From contig JAGMUV010000010.1 of NCBI GenBank assembly GCA_020744425.1, forward strand, positions 1,178,001 through 1,242,000: 64,000 bases of DNA. Direction: 5' to 3'. The notes below the pieces were generated by a model that saw only the letters and a list, made by a program, of their open reading frames with translations, was not told the DNA's origin and did not search any database. The stretch's first letter is position 1. Every line of letters begins with the position of its first letter. A program made the translations under genes and the position numbers. This document shows positions 1 to 9,879 of the stretch, piece by piece. Source of the DNA: Dactylonectria macrodidyma (Eukaryota > Ascomycota > Sordariomycetes > Hypocreales > Nectriaceae).

Positions 1-33
1 ATCCAACATGAAAACGATCTCGATTACTCCTGT

Positions 34-1003
34 CTAACCCGCTGACACCCAGTCTCCTAGCCAATACGATGGGTGCATGTCGCCAGGTGAAGGTGCCAGG
101 ATGGAAAGAAGTTCTCTATCAAGGGATTGGCTCTGGTTCATCATGCCTATCCAATGGCTAATAACCCCTGGTTCTGAACGCTGCAGGCCTTCATTCAGGT
201 CCGGCTGTGGCGAGGGAATCCCAGGGATGGAATCAGTCCCTATTATGCGACTTGAGTTGGCTGTCTGGCCCGGGGGGAGACCGTCGGCAGAGCTCTCCGG
301 CGTACCCACTTGCTCATCCCCCGTGCTCCTTCGGTCTTGCAATGACCGTTCTGTATTAGCAAGAGGATTATTGGAAGTATTGGACTCATCCTGGCTTGTA
401 CTCTTTCGGCCGCTACAATGCTCGCTGCCATATTTAGCTGTTACGTCGCGTGCTAGTCGAACGAACTCGGTCATTTTTTGTGAAAGCAGTTTCGCCGGCT
501 GTGACATACTCGAGACGTCCGAAAAAGCCAACGACAGTCTCCATCAGAGCAATGTCCCTCTGCGTTAACTCGTTAGGAGTGTTCGATACAGTGTGCACGA
601 ATATCGTGGTCAGAGCAGTAAAGGGATAGTAAAAAACGAGCCTGCAGATATGAGAACAAGTTAGAGCGAGCTACCACGTAGAATAGCAGACCAAGTGGAG
701 TACGAGGATGGGGAGAAAAGCGGATGCTCGGCTATAGAGGGATGGAACACAGGAGTGGCTCCGGATTCGCGGACTTCAAAGACCTACCATGCGGGCGTGT
801 GGCTCTCGATGTCAAGATGCTTGGTGAGCAACACTATACACCTTGCTGCTCTGATGTGCGATACGTGCGATCTATGGTCGACCAAATTATCGAGATTTGT
901 GTCGTCCTGCGTGAACATGGGCGTGAAGCGTCGGTAGACGGCACACAATACGTACATATTGGGTGCGAAAGGGTGTTTGTATGGTTTGGTGATTATTAAA
1001 AGT
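34..1003 (-). pseudogene. C-terminal remnant of a Zn2Cys6 transcription factor
   Basis: Reading the minus strand from about 1003 gives the end of a fungal_trans regulator: a segment containing YVLCAVYRRFTPMF, then RAARCIVLLTKHLDIESHTP, an intron (gtaggt donor near 784, ctgcag acceptor near 641) and FYYPFTALTTIFVHT. This is the usual C-terminal pattern of these proteins. The frame LMETVVGFFGRLEYVTAGE then breaks around 490-510: the matching continuation (MTEFVRLARDVTAKYGSEHC) is in another frame, ending at 34. Upstream of 1003 the frame hits a stop and no zinc cluster or middle homology domain appears before the P450 gene starts on the other strand. It is therefore a truncated, frameshifted fragment with no DNA-binding region. 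The family call is fairly sure; whether the frameshift is biological or an assembly error is open. Confidence 0.68.
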
Positions 1004-1441
1004 GCAGATCGAATGTCTCTTTAGCATGCATATTGTCATATTTTGCCCAACGTTACGTTCTTGAAAGTTTGAGAGGCTCCCTTGGCGGAAAACTCGCTCA
1101 GAATTTCTGTTACAGAACCATGTTGAACGCAATGTCCACAGTTGTGCGATTGTTAAAGTCAACATAATTCGGTTTCGCATGTCCGTTTGAGCCACTCTTG
1201 AAGATAACTACACGGATGTTCTCATGCCCAAATAGCTGTAATCCGACATAGAGATTGTGTTGCTAAGGAAGAGGCCAGTACAGAGGAGACATGATCTTCC
1301 GGAAGTCAAGCATGCGCTAACTTGAAATGCTGTAGCGGTCAAAATTACAGGGATAGAGTCACGTGATTGGCTTCTTTTCCAAGATGAGTCGGAGAATGCT
1401 GGCCTGTCTTTGCCCTCCTTTTGCGCCACATTGGAGCAACA

Positions 1442-3314
1442 ATGGGTAACACAAGCATGGCAGCCACTCAGGCGGCCGTACCAACTGAGACAGTCTCAGC
1501 CTCAGCCTCGGCTGCTAGGATCATTGTGCTTCTATTGTTGCCATTCGCTTTAACCTACATCTGGACTGTGGCTGGCAACAGGGGATATCGCCATGAGTCG
1601 GCCCCGAGGGAACCTCCGAGGGTTCCGTACTGGATCCCCGTGGCAGGCAACACATTCGGGTTTGCTTTCAACACAGAAAAGTTCCTGACTTCCATCATGT
1701 AAGGCTCCCATCACACGATAGCCTCCTCTCGTCTCACATGTCCAGATGCAAATTCGGCAATGTTCCCCTCCGCATCTTGGTTGGTGCTGAACCTATGTAC
1801 TTTATCCCCCACGGCGAACCCATCCTTGAGCTCTTCAAAGCATCCCGTCATCTTACAACCAAATCTCTCGGTGTTATGACTGTCCGAGACGCGTTCGGCT
1901 GCCCTCAAAAGGACATTGACGACATCTACGGTGCTGACGACTCCGGCACAGAGGCTAAGCCTGCTCCAGGATGGGAGAATGTCGACCCCTCCCTCCGCTT
2001 CCACTTTATACAGCACCGTGACATACACACGTTTCTGACGGGGAGTTCGCTGAATGCCATGACGACCAAATTTGTCGAGGTGTACTCGGAGCGAATTGAA
2101 AAGGACACAAGGTTCAAACACGACGAGTGGACAGAGATAGATGACTTGTATGCCTGGCTAAAGGACGGCCTCATTCGCGCTGCCATCGAGGCATTGTGCG
2201 GTGAAAAGTTCTTGGAGCTTGCACCGGATTTCCCAGACGACTTTTGGGCCTTTGATTACCATCTTCCCAATTTGTTCAAGAGACTACCTAGGTGGCTCGT
2301 TCCGAAGAGTTATCAGGCGAGGGACAAGGTACACGAGGCTGTGCTTCAATACCACAAGTACGGCCGGACGCAATTCGACTTTACCGACGATGAGGTCCTC
2401 AAAAGAGACTGGACACCCGAGTTCGGGGCCAGACTTATGTGTGCGAGGCAAAAGATGTTTGCAAACACTGGATTTTCTGCCCATGGTGCTGCTGCTCTTG
2501 ACCTGGGCATGATGTGGGCGTAAGTACACACCGTCAACTTTCTCTTTCTACTGTGTAAATGTTCATGAATTGCAGGGTCAACGCAAATGCCATTCCTGTC
2601 GTAGGATGGATGATGCTAGGCATCCTCCTCGACAACGACATCAAGGGCCGCGTCATGGCCGAAATAGAACCAACATTCCATGAGAATTCACTCTCATTCG
2701 ACATCAACCGCCTTTGCGCAGGACCTCTGCTCAACTCCATCTACTGCGAGACCCTCCGCGTGCGCGTCGCAGCACCTGTGGGAAGAGCATCGCTCATCCC
2801 GAACCTGAAATTTGGGAAGTGGCAGATGAGGCAGGGAGTCGGCATGCTGTCAACATCATGGGTGGGGGGCCATGATGAAACCTTTTGGAACGTTGGACGC
2901 GTCTTTTCCGATGGATCTTCCGAACACCCTGTTGATTCGTTCTGGGCTGAGAGGTTTCTTCAGTACCAGGATGACCCAACTAGTGGGCCTATTCGAAAGC
3001 ACTATGAAAAAGCAACAATTGAAAAAACCCCAAAGAAGCGCACGGCTGAGGATGACCGGAATGCTCGGGTTGTTACTGAGGGCATCCAAGGGCATTGGTA
3101 TCCATACGGCGGCGGAACAAAGATGTGTCCTGGTCGGTTCTTTGCCAAGCAGGAATTGATGGCTGGGGTTTCAGTCGTTCTTCGGGCGTTTGAGATTGAA
3201 CTACTTGACCATGGCACAGCGTCCAAAGTGCAGCCAAATATGGATTACTTTCCGTTTGGGACGATTCCTCTTAAGGGCAAGGTAGGAGTTAGAATTAAAC
3301 GGCGTAAGCTATAA
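1442..3314 (+). CDS. Cytochrome P450 monooxygenase (three exons)
   Basis: Predicted 589-residue haem-thiolate monooxygenase. Exons are about 1442-1698, 1746-2519 and 2576-3314; both introns are short (47 and 56 nt), GT-AG and phase-compatible. Residues 20-45 form a hydrophobic ER anchor. The I-helix reads NANAIPVVGWMM (no classical AGxDT), the K-helix ExxR is ETLR, the PERF-like stretch is FWAERF, and the haem loop is YPYGGGTKMCPGR with the cysteine near residue 527. The NAIP I-helix and GGG haem loop are typical of the fungal group compared with CYP7/CYP8-type enzymes, not the common CYP65 type. An upstream TTG at 1421 is in frame, but 1442 is the first ATG. It lies between a dead regulator remnant and MFS remnants, so it may be the last survivor of a decayed cluster. 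Substrate unknown. Confidence 0.88.
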
Positions 3315-3848
3315 GACTGAAGCTTGTTTAGTTTTAGAGATCTACCACACACCTTGACTAGAGTAGCATCCCACACCAACGAGTGTGTAAAAATACGGCG
3401 AGGGCTCAGCGAGCCTTTAGCCGAGCTGCCCTTATAATAGGCGTGCGGCACAATTCTGACTGCGATACCTTCTTAGGATTCTATAGCTTACGACTTCAAA
3501 GTTGTTAGGTAAGGCGAAGCTGAAGGACTTAACGACTACATAAATTAGCGAACTTATAGTAATAAATACGTTCAATTCATCACCCCAGATCAAACACTCC
3601 ACTAGACAAGTGAGTCGATCGTGGGACTCGGTGTCTTACATGGCCGGAGCCCAACGGATTCACAGTGCGGGGTTTTCCCCAGTTGCACATGTGCGAGTTT
3701 TGCGGGCGGACCCTTTTTTCCATAGTAGAGTTTTGTTTGTATTTATATATATATTTTTTCAATCTTTTTTATCTCAAAATTTATTCAAGGTGGACATTAA
3801 AACAAACCTTGTGGATGTTTCGTTATATGAATTCATGTTTCGCCGTCC
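3315..3848. other. Intergenic, no gene recognised
   Basis: Stretch downstream of the P450. It is AT-rich with T-runs around 3730-3790. No supported exon on either strand. Confidence 0.5.
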
Positions 3849-4567
3849 TTAGCATTTTGCCCGGGTGGACACTTTTTCTTCCTCATGTTGAACTTGAGCT
3901 TCCGAGTCTTCGTAGTGCTTATGATGATGGATGATGAGGTTTAGGTGAGAGACTTTATGCTCTTTAAGGTCTACACTGAGCTTGTTATTCATCTTGGGCG
4001 AAATATCGTTCGTAAAGTATGCTAGAATGACGGCAACAGCACCTAAGGCGGCCCCCATATAGTGAATGGGCCTGTCAAGTAAAAGTCAGCCTTACGCCGT
4101 TGTTAAGTGTGAGCTGAGGGCAACTGAGCAGATAAAAAAGGGCCCTGGAGTTAGGCACAGGCATCCTGTACGTACCTGAGTGAATATTGATATGATGCCC
4201 TCCTCGCCAAGAGTGTAGCATCAAGGATATCAGGTGTGACACCCGGGATCTGGCCTGCGTTCTCGAAACTCCCAATAAAGGCTGCTTGCAAGAGTGCTGG
4301 AGGTAAGCTTGATGGCAATCCTAGTGGACTTGTGGCTGCAGCCACTCTCGACGGGAGGTCACTAGTCAACCGAGTCTTTAAGATCGATGCATATATTGAT
4401 ACTTTTTCGTGGTTAATAAAAGTCCAGACAGCGGTTTCAACAGCGATGGAGTGGTTTAAATAACTTAAATAATACGCTTTCCCTTCATGAAGAAGTGAAA
4501 GAAATGTAAAGAGATTATTAAGCTTTTGATATAGCACCTCGTTTAAGTTGACATCTATATTAAACAA
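3849..4567 (-). pseudogene. C-terminal fragment of an MFS efflux transporter (TRI12-like superfamily)
   Basis: On the minus strand, 4567-4173 encodes a piece containing VSIYASILKTRL, LPSSLPPALLQAA, GVTPDILDATLLARRASYQYS. After an intron (gtacgt donor near 4171, cttgacag acceptor near 4071) it continues HYMGAALGAVAVILAYFTNDISPKMNN and a hydrophilic tail with HHHKH. The order 'ILxxRL / LPSSLxPAL / GVTPxIL / final membrane helix / F..D(I/V)..KM' is what the C-terminus of fungal TRI12/ATR1-like 14-helix drug pumps looks like. The N-terminal 10-12 helices are missing: upstream of 4567 the sequence is no longer transporter-like on this strand. It is a remnant. The subfamily is inferred from these short motifs. 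Confidence 0.6.
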
Positions 4568-4711
4568 TGAAGAAGATTTTATAATTCAATAGTTTTCTTT
4601 TTAATGATTCTCATCACATGTAGTAGGAAACTTCATGCCGCTAGTTAGGCTGGTAAGTTGGGATCAACGGAGCATATTGCACGGATTGCGAACTAACCCA
4701 TGCGCCGCTGT

Positions 4712-4818
4712 CTCACCATAGGTTGTCGGCGTGGTTGCTCAAAACATGGGCACCCTCATTGCAGCCATGACCATAGGTTTCGCCAGCGGCCTCATCTTTG
4801 TCGCATACGTTGGCATCT
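4712..4818 (+). pseudogene. Possible isolated MFS exon remnant, opposite strand
   Basis: After an acceptor-like ctcaccatag, the plus strand reads VVGVVAQNMGTLIAAMTIGF and ends at a stop near 4818. This resembles transmembrane helix 3 of the same kind of MFS pump (pattern '..AQN..TLI.A..I.G...'). It lies head to head with the C-terminal MFS fragment on the minus strand, so one explanation is an inversion during decay of a single gene. Only about 30 residues support it. Nothing is recognisable between 4568 and 4711. Confidence 0.3.
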
Positions 4819-4996
4819 GAGCTCGTGCCTGTCTCCTTGACGAAGGCGACAAAATCTATGTTGGGTTAGAGAACAGTGGTGTCGGTCTCGGTTGGACCGA
4901 ATTCGCCATGATCCTACCCTGGGCCCCTTACCTGTGTTTCTGGCCGACGAGTTCTTAAGCATTGACATTGTCGACGTGGCCTGAATCATCTTGACC

Positions 4997-6648
4997 TCAA
5001 ACACCGGACCAAGTTACGTGATGGTTTCCTAGAAGGGTTACATTAGCATCCAACGAGACCTGTGTCATTGGGAGTTCATCTTACCTTTCAATAGATGCCT
5101 GAGAGGCTCGTTCTTAAGATCAAACCCGTGTGCCCCAAAGCTGTCAAGCTGAGCCTCCGAGAAGCAAGTCGGAAGATCGGTGCCGCCGATGTACTTGAGG
5201 TATTCCAAGGTAGCGCTTAGGCAAGGCACATGCGCATCGGCCTTGAGGCCTTCAAGCACAATTGCCTTTAGCGACGGCCAGAACTTCTTGACCTCATCCG
5301 CTATGCCACGCCTGCAGAGAGGGTGCGCGCTGGAATCCTGAGCGTAGGCCGCGTCTAGGAGGTCGAACAAGTAATCAGACTTGATGATGCAGCCGGCTCT
5401 CCAGATGGCCAAGACGCGCGTCATGGAAACACCCCAACCCTCTTGTCGGTTCTTGCGTTCCAGCACGTCGAATCCTTGAATGAAGCAGACAAGACTTGTG
5501 ACGTAGACGGCCTGTCGTAGTTGTTCAAGAATGCCGGCTCGTTGGTTAGGCGCAACCTCGATCGGCTGGGGCGAGACGCTGCCTATCGAGGCATTGACAG
5601 AACTTCTCTGATGCACATCGGCTGAGGCAAGTCGTAGATAATGGGCCGTGGTCAAACTCGGTGCAGGCACATGGGATGCCACAGCTTCAACGTTGGCCCA
5701 AACGCCGGTACCCTCAGAGTCGTTGGCATCTTGGACAACAGCGTCCCTGATTTGGTGTAGAAGGGAGCCACCATCGATAGAGCTTTTGGTCCGGCAGATT
5801 GGCCCGCTGATTGACACGAGAAAGTTGCCCCTCTGTTGCCCGAGTCAGCTCAAACGACTAGATCAAGTCTTTTCCGAGGAGTCATACCAGCTCTCCCTCA
5901 GCGTGCCAAGAGTCGAAGACCTGGCCAATCTCATCACCAGTCATCTTCAGGCACTTGTCCATCAACTCCCATGCCTCGCAGAGGCTGGACATGATACCGT
6001 GCTCGATGCCGTTGTGCATCATCTTGACAAAATGACCGCTTCCCCCGGAACCAATGTTGGTCACGCAGGGACGGCCATGAACGTCCTTGGCCGCAATTCT
6101 TGCTAAGAGGGGCAGAACCTGCTCCACAGCCCACTTCTCACCGCCAGGCATAAGCGAAGGCCCATATCGTGCACCGAAGCTGCCCCCAGATATCCCCAGA
6201 CCGATGTATGCGACGCCAAGGGGGCGGAGTAACTCCTGCCTCGCTTGGGTGCGTTCGTAGTTTTCGTTCGAGGTGTCAATCAGGATGTCTCCCTTTGTCA
6301 AATGAGGCTGGAGCTGTTTGACGACAGCATCTCCTGGACGGCCGTTGGGCAAGCTGAACATGAAGACCTTGGGTGTACCGAGTCCTTGGCATAGGGCATC
6401 GTAGTCGTTGCAAATGTGAACTCGCTCCGATAGGCCAGCTGCTTTCGCATTGCTGGCTACCTTCTCTAGACTCGATTGCGAGGTGTCGAGGACAGATACG
6501 TCTAGGCCGTTGTCTGCGAAGAGAAGTGTCACGGCGCCGCCCATGGTACCCGCACCAATGATGCCGACCTTGTAATTGACGCGGGTTAGTAACTACCGAC
6601 GCAAGTGGGAAGAGCCATAACTGGACCACTTACTTTCGTAATCTCCAT
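4997..6648 (-). CDS. 6-phosphogluconate dehydrogenase, decarboxylating (paralogue)
   Basis: Predicted 491-residue NADP-dependent enzyme that turns 6-phosphogluconate into ribulose 5-phosphate and CO2. Four exons: 6648-6634, 6568-5888, 5832-5085 and 5028-4997. All junctions are GT-AG and in phase; the first exon is only MEITK. Motifs: Rossmann VGIIGAGTMGGA at the N-terminus; the signature GISGGSFGARYGPSLMPGG; the catalytic region GSGHFVKMMHNGIEHG; the C-terminal domain with GTGVWAN; and a very short last exon giving KGNHHVTWSGV, matching the family's FH/HH..W tail. Several positions differ from housekeeping Gnd (for example CRTKSSIDGG), so this is more likely a specialised paralogue. It is divergent from an MFS gene starting at 7474, suggesting co-regulated sugar-acid uptake and use. 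Confidence 0.9.
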
Positions 6649-7473
6649 GGCCGACTAAAGCTTGTGAACAAGATGTGTTGGGTAAAGAGAATGAGGTTCT
6701 AAGCAGTATAAACTTGTGACCGTTATAGTTCATCTACATAAAATGCTGCCTACGTTGGATTCGTGCTGAAGATAAATACTTCCACTCTTCTGAAGCACAT
6801 CTCGATGTCTCTGAACTCTGGTGGGCCGTTTCTCCGCCCGCCACCCCCAGTTCCCCCACGAGTTGAGGTTGACAGTCTACCTCCCGGCTGACCTGCTCGG
6901 CATCAACCGGTGTGCTTCAGTAGTGCAACGGGGAATGATGCGAGTCATGCAGACTGCTGACGGGACTCCACAAAGCGGACCACTTTTGTCCTTCCCTGAG
7001 CCTCAAGAGACCCGCAGTGGCGATGGGCCCAGCCAACTGGGTCCCGTGTACTATGCCCACTCACTTATTAGCTTGGCTGACTCTCAGCCCCCCACAGAAG
7101 CGCCGAGCGCCGTTTTAGAATAATGCCATAGGGGATTCTACGTTCCGATTGGTGGCGGACAGTCACCCTTTCTCCACGATCGAAGGCACTCTCCTAGGCC
7201 CAATGAAGCATGTCGCCGACAGATCGCTGAAATGAGTTTTTCAACACTCAACCTTTCGTCGCAGCTTGACTGCTACGTAGTAGAAGCACGCGAGCACCAT
7301 GTCTTTTCAGATAAATAGTCATTCTTCATTCCCCATACCCCAGATTTTTAGAGCTCATCTTCCCCAGAGAACAACCCCGGAGACTCCAGACTTTCTATCA
7401 TAATCTTTGCTCCAAAGGTGCCGACCGTCGTGGTGACTCCCAGGCGTGCAAGACCTATCCGTCACACACCACC
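6649..7473. promoter_or_regulatory. Shared divergent promoter region between the 6PGDH paralogue and the MFS gene
   Basis: 825 bp separates two divergent start codons. No reading frame in it looks coding. Pyrimidine-rich runs near 7330-7400 lie upstream of the MFS start, whose ATG sits in a strong context (accaccATGG). No specific operator could be identified by eye. The nearby Zn2Cys6 gene (9880) is a natural candidate regulator. Confidence 0.45.
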
Positions 7474-9255
7474 ATGGCCGACAACATAAACACATCGGGC
7501 ACCACAGGTGCAACTCGACCTAATAAACCAACCGTCGAGACAATGGAAAACTCGGACAAGATGTTGCCGCCCAATGAGCGCATTAATACTGCTTCGGCGA
7601 TGGATCCAGCAACTCGTGCGCGCGTCGAGAAACGCCTGAAGCTCAAGCTCGATGCTCGCTGCGGCCTCTTCGTTCTCATCTACATCATGAACTATCTCGA
7701 CCGTAACAACATCGCCGCTGCCCGCCTCAAAGGCCTGCAGGAGGACTTGAAGCTGGACGATAACGAATATGCGACCTGCCTCAGTATTCTCTACGTGGGC
7801 TACATCCTTATGCAAGTACCTTCAAATATCTTCATCAACCGGATCCAACGACCCTCGCTATATCTAGCAGCCATTATGCTTATCTGGGGCCTGATTTCAA
7901 CTCTTTCGGGCAATACCCATAATTTCGCGGGAATGGTCACCATCCGCTTCTTCTTGGGCTTTACTGAGGCTGCTTTCCTCCCTGGCGCGTTGCTTATTCT
8001 CTCTAAGTGGTATACACGTCGGGAACTTACCAAGAGGAATGCAATCCTATTTTGCGGTAACCTTATTTCCAACGCATTCTCTGCTCTCATTGCAGCTGGA
8101 GTGCTGTCGAAAATGGACGGGGTGTTGGGGCACGGTTCTTGGCGCTGGCTCTTCTGGAGTAAGCTTTACCACCTTTTCGTCGGCGAATGCGACGCGGCTG
8201 ACAATTTTGTTTCTAGTTGAGGGTGCCATAACCATGGCTATTGCAATCACGGCAGCTTTTATCCTTCCTGACCTTCCACACAACACCAAGGGCTTCTCCA
8301 AGGAAGAGCTTGAAGTGGCCCAACTCCGAATGATCGAGGATGTTGGCGAGGCTGATGTGGATGCCGAGGGCCAGGGGCCTTTCGATGGCTTGTATATGGC
8401 TCTCGCGGACCCCAAGATCTATGTCATGATGATCACTTTCGCCGCATACGTGGTTGGTCTGTCGTTCAACGCTTTCTTTGTAAGGATTCTTCGCCATCCC
8501 ATCCCTCCCATACTACTTGACACATTCTGACCTTTGGCGCAGCCCACTCTCACCGGCACTCTTGGTTTCGACTACGTTCCGACTCTGCTCATGAGCTCGC
8601 CGCCGTGGCTGTTCTCGTGCATCGTTTCTCTCATCGTTGCGTGGAGCTCCGATCGACACCAGGAGAAGGTATGTCACTGCTTCTGGTAAAAAAACCCATT
8701 GCCTTCTGCCAGCTGACTGATGCTTTTCACCAGTTTTGGCATATTGTAGGCCCAATTGGTATCGGCTTAGTCGGCTTCATTATTAGCATGTGTACGCTGA
8801 ACGTCGCTGCTCGATACGTTGCTCTATTTCTGCAAGCAGCTTCTTATGCCGGGTAAGTCAAAACACTCCCCATGTTGCCCAACTTGTACTAACTAGCCCC
8901 GATCCTCAGTTACATCGTCTTCTACTCTTGGATCAGCTCAACCTTTCCCCGTCCACCGGCCAAACGTGCCGTCGCTATCGCGCTAATCAACGCGTTCGCC
9001 CAGCTGGGCAACATCGCCGGCTCATACGTCTGGGGCCTAAAGGACAATGGGTTCCGCGGTAGCTACGGCATTGTCACAGCCATGTTCGGCGCCACCGTCG
9101 TCGGCGCCCTGGCCCTCCGTATGATGCTTGCGCGGATGAACAAGCAGCTTGAGGAGCAGGAAGCCTGGGAGACGCAACCTGATGTCGCCCAGCAGATGAG
9201 GGACGAGGCAGATGAGGCGCTAGGGATGCGGAAGGGTTTCAGATACCTTCTGTGA
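7474..9255 (+). CDS. MFS transporter, anion:cation symporter (Dal5/Tna1-like)
   Basis: Predicted 512-residue proton-coupled importer of an organic anion at the plasma membrane. Exons: 7474-8158, 8217-8479, 8543-8668, 8734-8852, 8910-9255; every junction is GT-AG and in phase. A hydrophilic N-terminus of about 65 residues precedes 12 predicted helices. Family marks are FVLIYIMNYLDRNNIAAARL (helix 1), YILMQVPSNIFINRI, FFLGFTEAAFLPGALLILSKWY (helix 4), WRWLFW at the end of helix 6, and WGLKDNGFRGSYGI with a long hydrophilic C-tail. The helix-1 LDRxN and FxxGxxEAxxxPG pattern places it among allantoate/nicotinate/pantothenate-type permeases. Its substrate cannot be read from sequence; adjacency to a 6PGDH paralogue makes a sugar acid plausible. 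Confidence 0.9.
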
Positions 9256-9879
9256 GCCCGTAGTGGAGATGATGGGCAGACACCACTCCTCTTTCAATGA
9301 GGTAGTCCATGGTACAGAGGTACCTGCAATGCGTTGGAGAAGCCCTTATAGCATCATGTACTCTCCAATGTCGAACCTTTAGGTCAAATGTAGAACAATC
9401 ACGCGCGGAATATGATGAAACGTGACAAGCTTTCCAGGTATGGGATTGGGTGGCAAAAGTGTACATCATAACCCACTTGTTCTATTAGTCAACACCCGTG
9501 CTAGGTCAGTCTGTACGAACCTCGGAACTTCTAGTTCTTGATGTTGTGATGTCTTGTCAAAGCCAGCCTAGGGCATCTTTATTTTGGAGACATTTTGTAT
9601 AGAGCCGTACTGATTGCCGGATCTAAGACACCAATGAGGTCAGAATTACCCCATTTAACTACGTCAAGCCTTCAACTTCCCCAACAATGAAAGGGGCGAA
9701 ATGAACCTACCTAGCTAAGAGGCCCCGCTTAAATCATCACCCCAAATTATCCGGACGTGGGGGCACATCTCCATCTCCATCCAGGGTTCCATCGAGTCGA
9801 AATTTTTTCATTGCTCATCATCCTCCCAAGACCTGGTACTCGAATATCCCGACTGAGTATCCTGCATCTAGTCTGAGCC
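9256..9879. other. Intergenic between MFS gene and regulator
   Basis: Holds the MFS 3' region and the regulator's promoter and leader. No further gene seen; CT-rich around 9760-9800. Confidence 0.5.

Noticed and set aside
77..568. Plus-strand 163-codon frame at the left end
   Set aside because: It is the shadow of the minus-strand regulator remnant, whose two frames match a known family.
4151..4275. Second minus frame overlapping the MFS fragment
   Set aside because: It runs mostly through the intron and has no family pattern.
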